A DNA stretch of 64,000 nt, from contig NZ_JAECZC010000020.1 of NCBI RefSeq assembly GCF_016056305.1, positions 16,442 to 80,441 of the forward strand, given 5' to 3'. The DNA is from Amazonocrinis nigriterrae CENA67 (GTDB lineage: Bacteria; Cyanobacteriota; Cyanobacteriia; Cyanobacteriales; Nostocaceae). How positions within the stretch are numbered: position 1 is the first letter of the stretch; each line of letters starts with the position of its first letter. Under the pieces are notes generated by a model. The model saw only the letters and a list, made by a program, of their open reading frames with translations, did no database searches and had not been told where the DNA came from. The translations under genes and the position numbers were made by a program. Below are positions 44,926 to 52,825 of the stretch, in pieces.

Positions 44926-46344
44926 ATGACAAAACCAATAGAAGTCCGCAACCCTAGGACTGGAAAATATGATTATGTAATTATTCCACCGCCGCCGAAG
45001 CTTTTGGCGCAGCAATGTACCCGCGCGCGCAGGGCACAACCGCGTTGGTATCAATTGGGTGTGGAAGGTAGAATTGCAGCTTTACAAGCATGGAAGCAAG
45101 CTTTATTATCGGAACGCGATCGCCTGATGGAGGCTTTGGTTAATGATACGGGCAGGTTGTCAATTTCAAAGTTGGAAATCGATTCTTTTTTTTCTAGCAT
45201 TGACCGCTGGTGTGGGTTAGCACCAGATTTGTTACAAGAATCTGCCAAAAATACAGCCATCCCGTTTATCGCTTTACAACAATCATCTGTTCCTTATAGC
45301 TTGGTCGGGGTAATTAGCCCCTGGAATTTTCCGCTGTTGCTGTCTACAATCGATGCTATCCCGGCTTTACTGGCGGGTTGTGCTGTCATTATTAAACCGA
45401 GTGAAATTGCCCCCCGCTTTGTCGCACCGCTGGTTACTGCCATCAATGCTGTGCCAGAATTGCGCGATATCTTGAGTTTTGTTGAGGGTGCAGGGGAAAC
45501 AGGTGCTAATTTAATTGACAATGTGGATTTAATATGCTTTACAGGTAGTATCGCCACTGGGCGAAAAGTTGCAGAGGCGGCTGCTAAACAGTTTATTCCT
45601 GCTTTTTTAGAATTAGGGGGAAAAGACCCGGCGATCGTTTTAGAATCAGCGAATTTAGAATTGGCAACTTCAGCTATTTTATGGGGTTCAGTGGTGAACA
45701 CTGGGCAATCATGCCTTTCAATTGAGCGAATTTATGTTGCTGAATCTATCTTTGAAGAATTTTATCATCAATTAATAGCCAAAGCTTCGCGTCTGCAACT
45801 AGCTTATCCCACAGTTGAAAGTGGAGAACTTGGGCCTATTATTGCTGAAAAACAAGCAGCAATTATTAGCGACCATTTGCAAGATGCAATAGAAAAAGGC
45901 GCAATTATTCACTGCGGCGGCAAAGTTGAAGCGTTAAATGGTGGTTGGTGGTGTCGTCCGACGGTAATTACTCAGGTGAACCATTCAATGAAAGTGATGA
46001 CTGAAGAGACTTTTGGCCCCATTATGCCAGTGATGCCTTTCCCCACAGTTGAAGAAGCAGTGTATTTGGCGAATGATTCAATGTTTGGGTTAAGTGCTGC
46101 GGTTTTTGCCGGTTCGGAGACTGAAGCGTTAGCTGTTGCTGATCAAATAGATGCAGGTGCTATCAGTATTAATGATGCAGCTCTCACCGCCATTATGCAC
46201 GAAGGAGAAAAAAACGCTTTCAAATTCTCCGGTATGGGAGGTTCGCGCATGGGGCCTGCGGCGCTGAAACGGTTTATGAGAAAAAAAGCTTGTTTGATTA
46301 AAACTAACTCTACTAGTGACCCTTGGTGGTTTGATAATTCGTGA
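44926..46344 (+). CDS. Aldehyde dehydrogenase family protein
   Basis: The 472-residue NAD(P)-dependent enzyme has the cofactor-site GVISPWNFPLLLS, VIIKPSEIAP, ICFTGSIATGRKVAEAA, the catalytic Glu in LELGGKDPAIVLESA, the catalytic Cys in NTGQSCLSIERIYV and the C-terminal EETFGPIMPVMPF. Everything needed for oxidation of an aldehyde to an acid is present. Substrate specificity is not decidable. The gene follows the nitrilase-like gene and ends in a strong hairpin terminator. The ATGACAAAA start arises from the upstream heptamer repeat. Confidence 0.93.
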   Translation: MTKPIEVRNPRTGKYDYVIIPPPPKLLAQQCTRARRAQPRWYQLGVEGRIAALQAWKQALLSERDRLMEALVNDTGRLSISKLEIDSFFSSIDRWCGLAPDLLQESAKNTAIPFIALQQSSVPYSLVGVISPWNFPLLLSTIDAIPALLAGCAVIIKPSEIAPRFVAPLVTAINAVPELRDILSFVEGAGETGANLIDNVDLICFTGSIATGRKVAEAAAKQFIPAFLELGGKDPAIVLESANLELATSAILWGSVVNTGQSCLSIERIYVAESIFEEFYHQLIAKASRLQLAYPTVESGELGPIIAEKQAAIISDHLQDAIEKGAIIHCGGKVEALNGGWWCRPTVITQVNHSMKVMTEETFGPIMPVMPFPTVEEAVYLANDSMFGLSAAVFAGSETEALAVADQIDAGAISINDAALTAIMHEGEKNAFKFSGMGGSRMGPAALKRFMRKKACLIKTNSTSDPWWFDNS

Positions 46345-46386
46345 GGTCAAGAGTCAAGGTTTTTTGACCCTTGACTCTTGACCTTT
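46345..46386 (+). terminator. Rho-independent terminator after the aldehyde dehydrogenase
   Basis: Perfect 15-base arms GGTCAAGAGTCAAGG (46345-46359) and CCTTGACTCTTGACC (46369-46383), a loop of 9 bases and a following TTT. It starts one base after the stop codon, so the left arm almost touches the coding region. Confidence 0.8.
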
Positions 46387-47142
46387 AAAAACCCACACAA
46401 AAAAATATGACACTTGCATAAGTCTTAAAAATATTGAGCTTCATCTTCATAGTAAATTTATATGATATCGATGCGGTTGCTTCGCTTCACTTCGTTGCGC
46501 TCGCAATTGACATATCGTAAGTGATTTAGCGGACATGATGTGATATCAAGTTCGGTTAAATAGTTATGTTTCCCACAATCATTCCACCCCACCCCTAACT
46601 TCTCCCCGTGAACGGGGAACTCGGGGCCCCCTCTGGGGATTAGGGGCAGGGAAACAAAGCGTAGCTTTGGTGAGGTGGGGTTCTTAAAATTTAATAAGTA
46701 CAGGACTTACGCGCGGACTACGATTTTACGTCCGGAGCGAGCGTTCGCTGAAAGCGTTCCCGCAGGGTAGCAAAGTAATCGCAAAAGCTTAGTTTTTCGT
46801 CACTAGTGCGTAAGTCCTAAAGTAATCAAGCGGACATGATATGAGTCTACTGTTAAATGCGTTTATAAATTATAAATTATAAATTATAAATTAAATTTTA
46901 AAAAAGAAAAATACTGTCAATTTTTTATACTTGATAATATAAAATCTGAGTGATAATATAATCTGACATTAAACAGATACCGACAAAAAGTCAGGTGTAA
47001 AGATACGAAATTTACCATACTGTTTGTGGCAATGGATTTTATGCATTGTTCCTGCTAGTGCATTAGTCAATAATGAACTGGCAAAAATTTCAAATGAAAA
47101 AATTAACTTTCATCTTCTAATCAATCAAAAAGGAAACTATAT
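46387..47142. other. Repeat-rich intergenic region upstream of the EF-hand gene
   Basis: About 755 bases with no gene. It has a mosaic repeat (46470-46520, with TTCGTTGCGCTCGCAA), a CTCCCCGTGAACGGGGAAC hairpin-like block (46605-46660), an inverted-repeat element at 46702-46818 and an AAATTATAAATT tandem run (46862-46893). After about 46900 it is AT-rich and probably holds the promoter. AAAAAGGAAA (47128-47137) is the ribosome-binding site for the next gene. Confidence 0.65.
46702..46818. mobile_element. Small inverted-repeat element (AGGACTTACGC ends)
   Basis: AGGACTTACGC (46702-46712) and GCGTAAGTCCT (46808-46818) bound 117 bases, with GTTCCCGCAGGGTAGC-type sequence inside. There is no coding capacity. 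A single end of the family is at 8040-8051. Confidence 0.5.
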
Positions 47143-48450
47143 ATGGTGATGTTGTTGAAAAAAACATTGCTACTTTTACCCATGAGTATTTATGCCTTGG
47201 CTTGCTTTTATTTTAGTACTACTTTTACAGGGGAAGAAACAGAATATTATCAAAAACTAATTCTGTGTGCGGCATCAATTCTCTGTAACTTTTACGTTTT
47301 GTACTATCATTACACAAACCCACCACACCCAAAATTTCTCATGCTACCTAAGCGGAAATTATCAATCAGAACTCACGTAATTTCTGGAAGTATAGAGGTT
47401 GTGTTTGGTGTAATTGCATTTTTTAGTAGTAATCCAGAAATCCCCGCTACGATCATGGCATTATCAGCCATAATCGGTCATGTCACTTCATCTTTTTACC
47501 AAACACCGATTGTTTTTGGCTCTAAAAGTGTAATGATTCCAGGATATTTATTCTGTGTCGGTTTGCACCTTTATACTGCCATTCATCTCCTCTTAGAACC
47601 AAATTCAAGTTTTTGGTTAATCAACACATTTTTAGTTCTAAGCATATACGTTTGGTGTCGAGTATTTTACTTTATCTTTACTGTTTTTGGAATCTTTAAG
47701 GATAATCTTTATTCTGCTGCAATTCTGGCGGCTGGTGTGTTGATATTCCCCTCTATATTAGGTTTTGCTGGCAACTTGTTTTTTATCCTTTTTGTCCTTG
47801 GTTATAATGCTCTTTATAAGTTAATTATGAAACCCACACCAGCAGAATGGATAACTTGGACAAAAGAAAGTCAAAGACAAACATTAATTGATGAAGATGC
47901 AAAAGAATTATGGGTAAATAATAATTTATCAATCAATCCTGATGAACTTGATGATAAAGCAGTAGCAGCAGCAGTTTTTGCTCAATTAGATATAAATAAA
48001 ACTGGAACTTTAGATAAAGATGAATTGAGCTATCTTTGGCACGAGTGGCAAGTTCCAGATTCTTTTATCAATACTTTTCTTGCTCGAAACACAGATGCTA
48101 ATGAATTTAATTTCATTAATTTTTATGAGAAAATTTGGCACATTAAAGGTGTCAAAGAACGACTAAAAAGAGAAACCGTGAAATTAGAGTGTCTCAGCAA
48201 GGGTAAAAATATTAGCAATGAAGAAAAGTGCAGACTCATTTTTGAGCAAATAGATATTGATCGGACTGGTTACATTGATGAATTTGAGTTAAAGACACTA
48301 TTACTAGAATGGGGATTACCTTCTAATGAAGTTGAAGAATACATGAGAAAATATGATGATAATAAGGATTTGAAAATTTCCTTTGAAGAGTTTTTGAAAA
48401 TGCGTCCAGTTTGGTCTTTTGCCTATTCTGATATAATTCTTGCAACCTAA
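47143..48450 (+). CDS. Membrane protein with C-terminal EF-hand domain
   Basis: The first ~230 of 435 residues hold about seven hydrophobic helices (e.g. LLLLPMSIYALACFYF, LYSAAILAAGVLIFPSILGFAGNLFFILFVLGY). The C-terminal part is soluble and contains two EF-hand pairs. Loops DINKTGTLDKDE, DIDRTGYIDEFE and DDNKDLKISFEE match the D-x-D/N-x-x-x-x-x-x-x-x-E pattern; a fourth (DANEFNFINFYE) looks degenerate. Calcium-controlled activity of the membrane part is a reasonable inference. The family of the membrane part is not recognised. The ATG at 47143 follows AAAAAGGAAA. Confidence 0.88.
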   Translation: MVMLLKKTLLLLPMSIYALACFYFSTTFTGEETEYYQKLILCAASILCNFYVLYYHYTNPPHPKFLMLPKRKLSIRTHVISGSIEVVFGVIAFFSSNPEIPATIMALSAIIGHVTSSFYQTPIVFGSKSVMIPGYLFCVGLHLYTAIHLLLEPNSSFWLINTFLVLSIYVWCRVFYFIFTVFGIFKDNLYSAAILAAGVLIFPSILGFAGNLFFILFVLGYNALYKLIMKPTPAEWITWTKESQRQTLIDEDAKELWVNNNLSINPDELDDKAVAAAVFAQLDINKTGTLDKDELSYLWHEWQVPDSFINTFLARNTDANEFNFINFYEKIWHIKGVKERLKRETVKLECLSKGKNISNEEKCRLIFEQIDIDRTGYIDEFELKTLLLEWGLPSNEVEEYMRKYDDNKDLKISFEEFLKMRPVWSFAYSDIILAT

Positions 48451-48896
48451 TCAAACGTGAGTTCGACAAATTTAAAAGACCCTCTCCAAACCTCTCCCCT
48501 GCAAGGAGAGAGGCTTTAAAAGCTTAATTTTTTTCGTTGATAGTTTGGTAGGGTGCGTTATGGACGATAGTCCTAACGCACCGCCAGAGATTTGTGGTGC
48601 GCGATTCCTGCGGCGTAACACACCCTTGTATCTTAGAAGAAGTGGTAGACCGTCGCTACAATTTAAGGTTTACTTTATAAATCATCTCTAAAGATATTGA
48701 ACTATATTGTTATAACAATTTTAAAAATGATTGCAACATATTGATTTACGTGTACCAGGACACACAAGGCAATTCACAATCCAAAATCCGTCTTGAAAAG
48801 CTTTGAGCGGAGGTTTCCTCCGCTCAAACTTTTCGCAAAATCTCAAAATCCAAAATGGTATTAGTAACTATTACCCGATTCCCAGTCCCTTTTGCC
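48451..48896. other. Repeat-rich spacer between convergent genes
   Basis: It contains a MITE-like end ACGTGAGTTCGA (48455-48466) followed by CTCTCCAAACCTCTCCCCTGC. Next are a TTTGGTAGGGTGCGTTA...TAACGCACC hairpin (about 48543-48582) and, at 48781-48860, a CGTCTTGAAAAG...CTTTTCGCAAAATC module. The last holds a perfect hairpin with 12-base arms TTTGAGCGGAGG and CCTCCGCTCAAA (48802-48828). No gene was seen. Confidence 0.7.
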
Positions 48897-50060
48897 TTAA
48901 GCTAAAGATAAATCAGGTGACAATCTCTGCAAAACTTGCTTTAATACCATCGCTGTCCAATCTATATCAGCTTCGGTGGTATAACGGCCTAATGTCATGC
49001 GAATTCCGCCTAAAGCAGCTTTTTGGGAATAGCCCATTGCTAAAAGTATGGGACTGGGGCTAAGTTTACCACTGCGACAGGCAGCACCGGCACTGATGCC
49101 AATACCAGCCTGGTTTAGCTGTCGTACTAAGGTTTTACCGCTCTTGTTTTCGCCATCGGCGTATTCTAGGCAGAAACTAACATGGTGAGGTAAACGCCGA
49201 TCGCGATCGCCTGTGACTATTAAACCAGGAACGTCTGCTAATAAATCAAACAAGCGATCGCGTAATTTGATTAACCTTGGTGTTTCGCTGGCTAATTCTT
49301 GTGCTGCAAGTTCGGCTGCTACACCAAAACCTGCAATGGCTGGTACAGGCTGAGTCCCAGAACGCTGTCCCATTTCTTGTCCACCACCATAAATTAAGGG
49401 CGCTATCTCGACACCAGGACGCACATATAACGCCCCTGCACCCAATGGCCCATATAATTTATGACTGGATATACTCAATAAATCTACAGGTAATGTTTGC
49501 ACGTTGATGGGCAAGCGTCCTACAACTTGCACTGCATCTGTATGAAACAAAACTCCATGCGATCGGGCAATATTCCCCAATTCTACAATTGGTTGCAATG
49601 TCCCTACTTCACTTTGCCCGTAAATTATGGAGACTAAAACCGTGTTACGTCGCAATGCGGTTGTTAAATCTAACGGGTTAACTCTGCCTTTTCCATCCAC
49701 CGCCAAGCGCGTTACTTCCCAACCCTGCATTTCCAGCAACTTCACTGTTTCTGAAATTGCTGAATGTTCAACATTCGAGATAATTATATGTTGAGGCACG
49801 GTGTACAATCGAGCCACACCCATAATTGCTTGATTATCTGCCTCAGTGCCCCCAGAAGTAAAGATAATAGATTCAGCTTGGGCAGCGTTAATTAATCCAG
49901 CGACTTGCAGCCTTGCTTGTTCCACAATTGTTGCTGCTCGTTGTCCCCATTCATGTAAACTGGAAGGATTGCCCCACTCTTGGGTGAGGACTGTTTGCAT
50001 AATAGCGATCGCTTCTGGGCGAGTGGGAGTAGTAGCACTGTAATCTAGATATATTTGCAT
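48897..50060 (-). CDS. Cysteine desulfurase (IscS/NifS family)
   Basis: The 387-residue PLP enzyme mobilises sulfur from cysteine for Fe-S clusters and thio-modified tRNA. Visible are YLDYSATTPTRPEA at the N-terminus, FTSGGTEADNQAIMG, NVEHSAI, DAVQVVGRLPI, the PLP lysine in LLSISSHKLYGPLGAGALYVR and the active-site Cys in GISAGAACRSGKLSPS (class I type loop). The length is normal. No Fe-S scaffold gene adjoins it, so the specific partner is unknown. Which of the several cyanobacterial paralogues it is cannot be decided, so no symbol is given. Confidence 0.94.
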   Translation of the reverse strand: MQIYLDYSATTPTRPEAIAIMQTVLTQEWGNPSSLHEWGQRAATIVEQARLQVAGLINAAQAESIIFTSGGTEADNQAIMGVARLYTVPQHIIISNVEHSAISETVKLLEMQGWEVTRLAVDGKGRVNPLDLTTALRRNTVLVSIIYGQSEVGTLQPIVELGNIARSHGVLFHTDAVQVVGRLPINVQTLPVDLLSISSHKLYGPLGAGALYVRPGVEIAPLIYGGGQEMGQRSGTQPVPAIAGFGVAAELAAQELASETPRLIKLRDRLFDLLADVPGLIVTGDRDRRLPHHVSFCLEYADGENKSGKTLVRQLNQAGIGISAGAACRSGKLSPSPILLAMGYSQKAALGGIRMTLGRYTTEADIDWTAMVLKQVLQRLSPDLSLA

Positions 50061-50277
50061 ATCACTAATAGTTGAATGGAATCACAAGCTGGCGACAGAC
50101 TGCTTATCTTTTGAGCATATATAGATAAGTTAATAATTCATGACAAAAGGTAAATATTTCTACATCAATGGGATGGATTTTGTCATAATTCTCCAACTAT
50201 TTTTCTACCTAATTTGGCGTACTTGATTTTGGGAATTATAAATACGTTTACTCCCAATCCACTTTTAGCAGATTACC

Positions 50278-51906
50278 GTGCAAATTTTTCCTCAGAAAAA
50301 GTATTTTTTGATCTTTTTGATTATATTAGCGATCGCGGCTTGTCAACGAGTCCAGTTTCACAGTAAGCGTCTAGCTGCTTTACCGCAAGATCCGTTTGTT
50401 AAAGTTTACTTTAATCATTCCGAGTCTTGGGAGTACAAAGAACCTTACCGTCAGCAAACCCGCCTTGGGGATAATTTAGAAAAACAGATTGTCGATGCTA
50501 TTTCCCAAGCTAAATCTACAGTAGATGTAGCGGTACAAGAATTACGTTTACCCAAAGTTGCCGAAGCACTAAGCCTGAGACAGCAAGCAGGAATCAAAGT
50601 GAGGGTGATTTTGGAAAACACCTACAGCCGTCCTTGGAGTAGCCAGACAGCCGATGAAGTCAAGAAGTTAGCACCAAGGGAACAAGAACGCTACCGCGAA
50701 TTTGAGAAATTTCTAGATGTTAACCAAGATCATCAAATCAGTCCAGAGGAAATTAAGCAAAGAGATGCATTAATCATTTTACAAAATGCCAAAATACCTT
50801 TGATTGATGATCGTGCAGATGGTTCAGCAGGTAGTAGCTTGATGCATCACAAATTTGTGATTGTAGACAATCGCCTTGTAATTGTAACTTCCGCGAATTT
50901 CACTTTAAGTGATATTTTTGGCGATTTTACAAATCCTAGTAGCTTAGGCAATGCCAATAACTTTTTACAAATTGAAAGTTCCGAATTAGCATCCTTATTT
51001 ACAGAAGAATTTAATATTATGTGGGGTGATGGCCCAGGAGGTAAACTTGATAGTAAATTTGGTGTGAAAAAACCTCAGCGATCGCCAAAAACAATTACGC
51101 TAGGTGAAACTAAAATTACAGTGCAATTTTCCCCAAGTTCTGCAACTCAACTTTGGAGTGAAACTAGTAATGGCTTAATTGGCAAAACCTTAAATTCCGC
51201 CAATAAATCTATTGATATGGCATTGTTTGTATTTTCCGAACAACATCTTGCCAACATCTTAGAAATCCGCCATCAAAAAAATGTATCAATCCATACATTA
51301 ATCGATCCACAATTTATTTTTCGACCTTATAGTGAAGCCTTAGATATGATGGGCGTTGCACTGAGTAATCAATGTAAATATGAACTTGATAATCACCCTT
51401 GGAAGAATCCCATCACCACGGTAGGCATACCGACATTAGCCAAAGGCGATTTATTACATCATAAATTTGCCGTCATAGATAGCAAAACAGTAATTACAGG
51501 TTCACACAATTGGTCAGACGCAGCCAATGAGGGTAATGACGAGACATTATTAGTAATTGAAAACCCTACAATTGCCGCCCATTATGTACGTGAATTTGAC
51601 CGTCTTTACAGCAAAGCTCAACCTGGGTTACCACCAAAAATTCAAGAAAAGATTAAACAAGAAAAACAAAAGTGTCCCCAAATTATCACCCCTGATTCCA
51701 GCACCAATCAAGTAAATTCACAAATAAATATCAATACAGCAACTTTAGAAGAATTAACCACCCTTCCCGGCGTAGGTAAAAAGCTAGCACAGAGGATTAT
51801 TATAAGTCGCCAACAGCAAAAATTTACATCATTACAAGACATAGAAAGAGTACCAGGAGTAAGTAACAAGATGGTAGATAAATGGCGCGATCGCCTGACA
51901 TTGTAG
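50278..51906 (+). CDS. Lipoprotein phospholipase-D-like nuclease with EF-hand loop and C-terminal HhH domain
   Basis: The 542-residue protein starts at GTG and has a lipoprotein signal peptide ending LAIAAC (Cys22). Two HKD motifs follow: MHHKFVIVDNRLVIVTSANFT and LHHKFAVIDSKTVITGSHNWS with the downstream E/D-rich turn, so the PLD active site is complete. Between the N-terminus and the first HKD lies a canonical EF-hand loop D-V-N-Q-D-H-Q-I-S-P-E-E at residues 147-158. The C-terminus (about 480-542) has ComEA-type helix-hairpin-helix units, NTATLEELTTLPGVGKKLAQRII and LQDIERVPGVSNKMVDKW. It is predicted to be an envelope-bound enzyme, perhaps a nuclease, that binds DNA and needs calcium. No comE genes adjoin it. 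The GTG at 50278 has a weak ribosome-binding site. Confidence 0.9.
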   Translation: MQIFPQKKYFLIFLIILAIAACQRVQFHSKRLAALPQDPFVKVYFNHSESWEYKEPYRQQTRLGDNLEKQIVDAISQAKSTVDVAVQELRLPKVAEALSLRQQAGIKVRVILENTYSRPWSSQTADEVKKLAPREQERYREFEKFLDVNQDHQISPEEIKQRDALIILQNAKIPLIDDRADGSAGSSLMHHKFVIVDNRLVIVTSANFTLSDIFGDFTNPSSLGNANNFLQIESSELASLFTEEFNIMWGDGPGGKLDSKFGVKKPQRSPKTITLGETKITVQFSPSSATQLWSETSNGLIGKTLNSANKSIDMALFVFSEQHLANILEIRHQKNVSIHTLIDPQFIFRPYSEALDMMGVALSNQCKYELDNHPWKNPITTVGIPTLAKGDLLHHKFAVIDSKTVITGSHNWSDAANEGNDETLLVIENPTIAAHYVREFDRLYSKAQPGLPPKIQEKIKQEKQKCPQIITPDSSTNQVNSQININTATLEELTTLPGVGKKLAQRIIISRQQQKFTSLQDIERVPGVSNKMVDKWRDRLTL

Positions 51907-51953
51907 TACTCTATAACATCTTCTCTTAATCCTCTCTGCGTACTCTGCGCGAC

Positions 51954-51996
51954 GGACACTTTCCTCAACGGAGGGAACCTCCGCACGGAAGTGTCC
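51954..51996. repeat. Palindromic repeat element, copy B (GGACACTTTCC hairpin)
   Basis: Same hairpin as at 41514 and 61122, here with CAACGGAGGGAACCTCCG in the middle, where two compensating changes (A and T) keep the inner pairing. It is inside the CTCTGCG module downstream of the phospholipase-D-like gene. Confidence 0.8.
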
Positions 51997-52202
51997 TCCT
52001 CTGCGGTTCGCTTAAAAAACATTACTCCTCTACCACCACCAAATTACCCATTTATTCCTTTGTATACATTACGGTTTGCTATAACTGTGAAATCTCTCCC
52101 AAAAGTATAATATTTTATAACTATGCTGAGGGAAAGAGGGAATTGAGCCGCCAAATTTTTAGCATAAATCTCAAGATGAAATGATTCAGAGAGAGTAGGT
52201 TT

Positions 52203-52448
52203 ATGGCGGATCACAAAATAGATGAATTACCTCAAGAAATCAAAGAACAACTACCCCAACACGCCCAACAGATTTTCTTAGCAGCATTCAATGCTGCCCA
52301 AAAAGATGGGTTGAGTGAAGAGGGCGCCCGTGAAGTTGCCTGGAACAGTGTCAGGAATGAATATGAACCAGGTAAGGATGGCAAATGGCAGAGAAAACCT
52401 GAAGATCCACCCATACATAATAAAGCTATCACCACTGGTGGCAACTAA
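52203..52448 (+). CDS. chaB: ChaB family protein
   Basis: The 81-residue protein has the ChaB pattern: ELPQEIKEQLPQHAQQIFLAAFNAAQ, then EEGAREVAWNSVRNEYEPGKDGKWQRK. ChaB was named as a regulator of a sodium-potassium/proton antiporter, but its biochemical role is unsettled. The ATG at 52203 follows AGAGAGAGTAGG. A hairpin terminator lies 26 bases after the stop codon. No antiporter gene adjoins it. Confidence 0.9.
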   Translation: MADHKIDELPQEIKEQLPQHAQQIFLAAFNAAQKDGLSEEGAREVAWNSVRNEYEPGKDGKWQRKPEDPPIHNKAITTGGN

Positions 52449-52473
52449 ACCCTTTTAATCAAATATCAATTTT

Positions 52474-52504
52474 GAGACGGTTTGTAATGTTTACAAACCG
52501 CCTC
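52474..52504 (+). terminator. Hairpin terminator after chaB
   Basis: CGGTTTGTAA (52478-52487) pairs perfectly with TTACAAACCG (52491-52500) across the loop TGT, extended outward with one mismatch. It is followed by a T-rich stretch (TGTTTATTTC). Confidence 0.7.
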
Positions 52505-52825
52505 TGTTTATTTCATATAATTTATTTTAAAATCAAATTTGACCATTATATTGAAAAATTAGTAGTCCTCATCAGCTGCGTACACGAGAACAAATGAAAA
52601 CTCTTTGTGTCTTCGTGTCTTTTGTGGTTCATTGATTTTTTACCACTAAGGCACTAAGGCGAGGGCAGTTGCGTGGGCGGCTTTGCCGACTTGAGCAAAC
52701 TGCCCGTACAAAGAATTTTCCAGTCAGCAAATGAGTAGCGCGATCGCACTTAGCCACAAAAAGAGTTAGCCTGAGTAGTATCTATAGCTAAAGCAGTTAA
52801 AAATATTAAAAATTCGTATTCAGCA
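52505..52825. other. Intergenic region upstream of the MuiA-like gene
   Basis: AT-rich, with a CTTTGTGTCTTCGTGTCTTTTGTGGTTC repeat fragment at about 52600-52631 (common in cyanobacterial intergenic DNA) and a GCGATCGC site at 52739-52746. No coding frame was seen. Confidence 0.5.
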
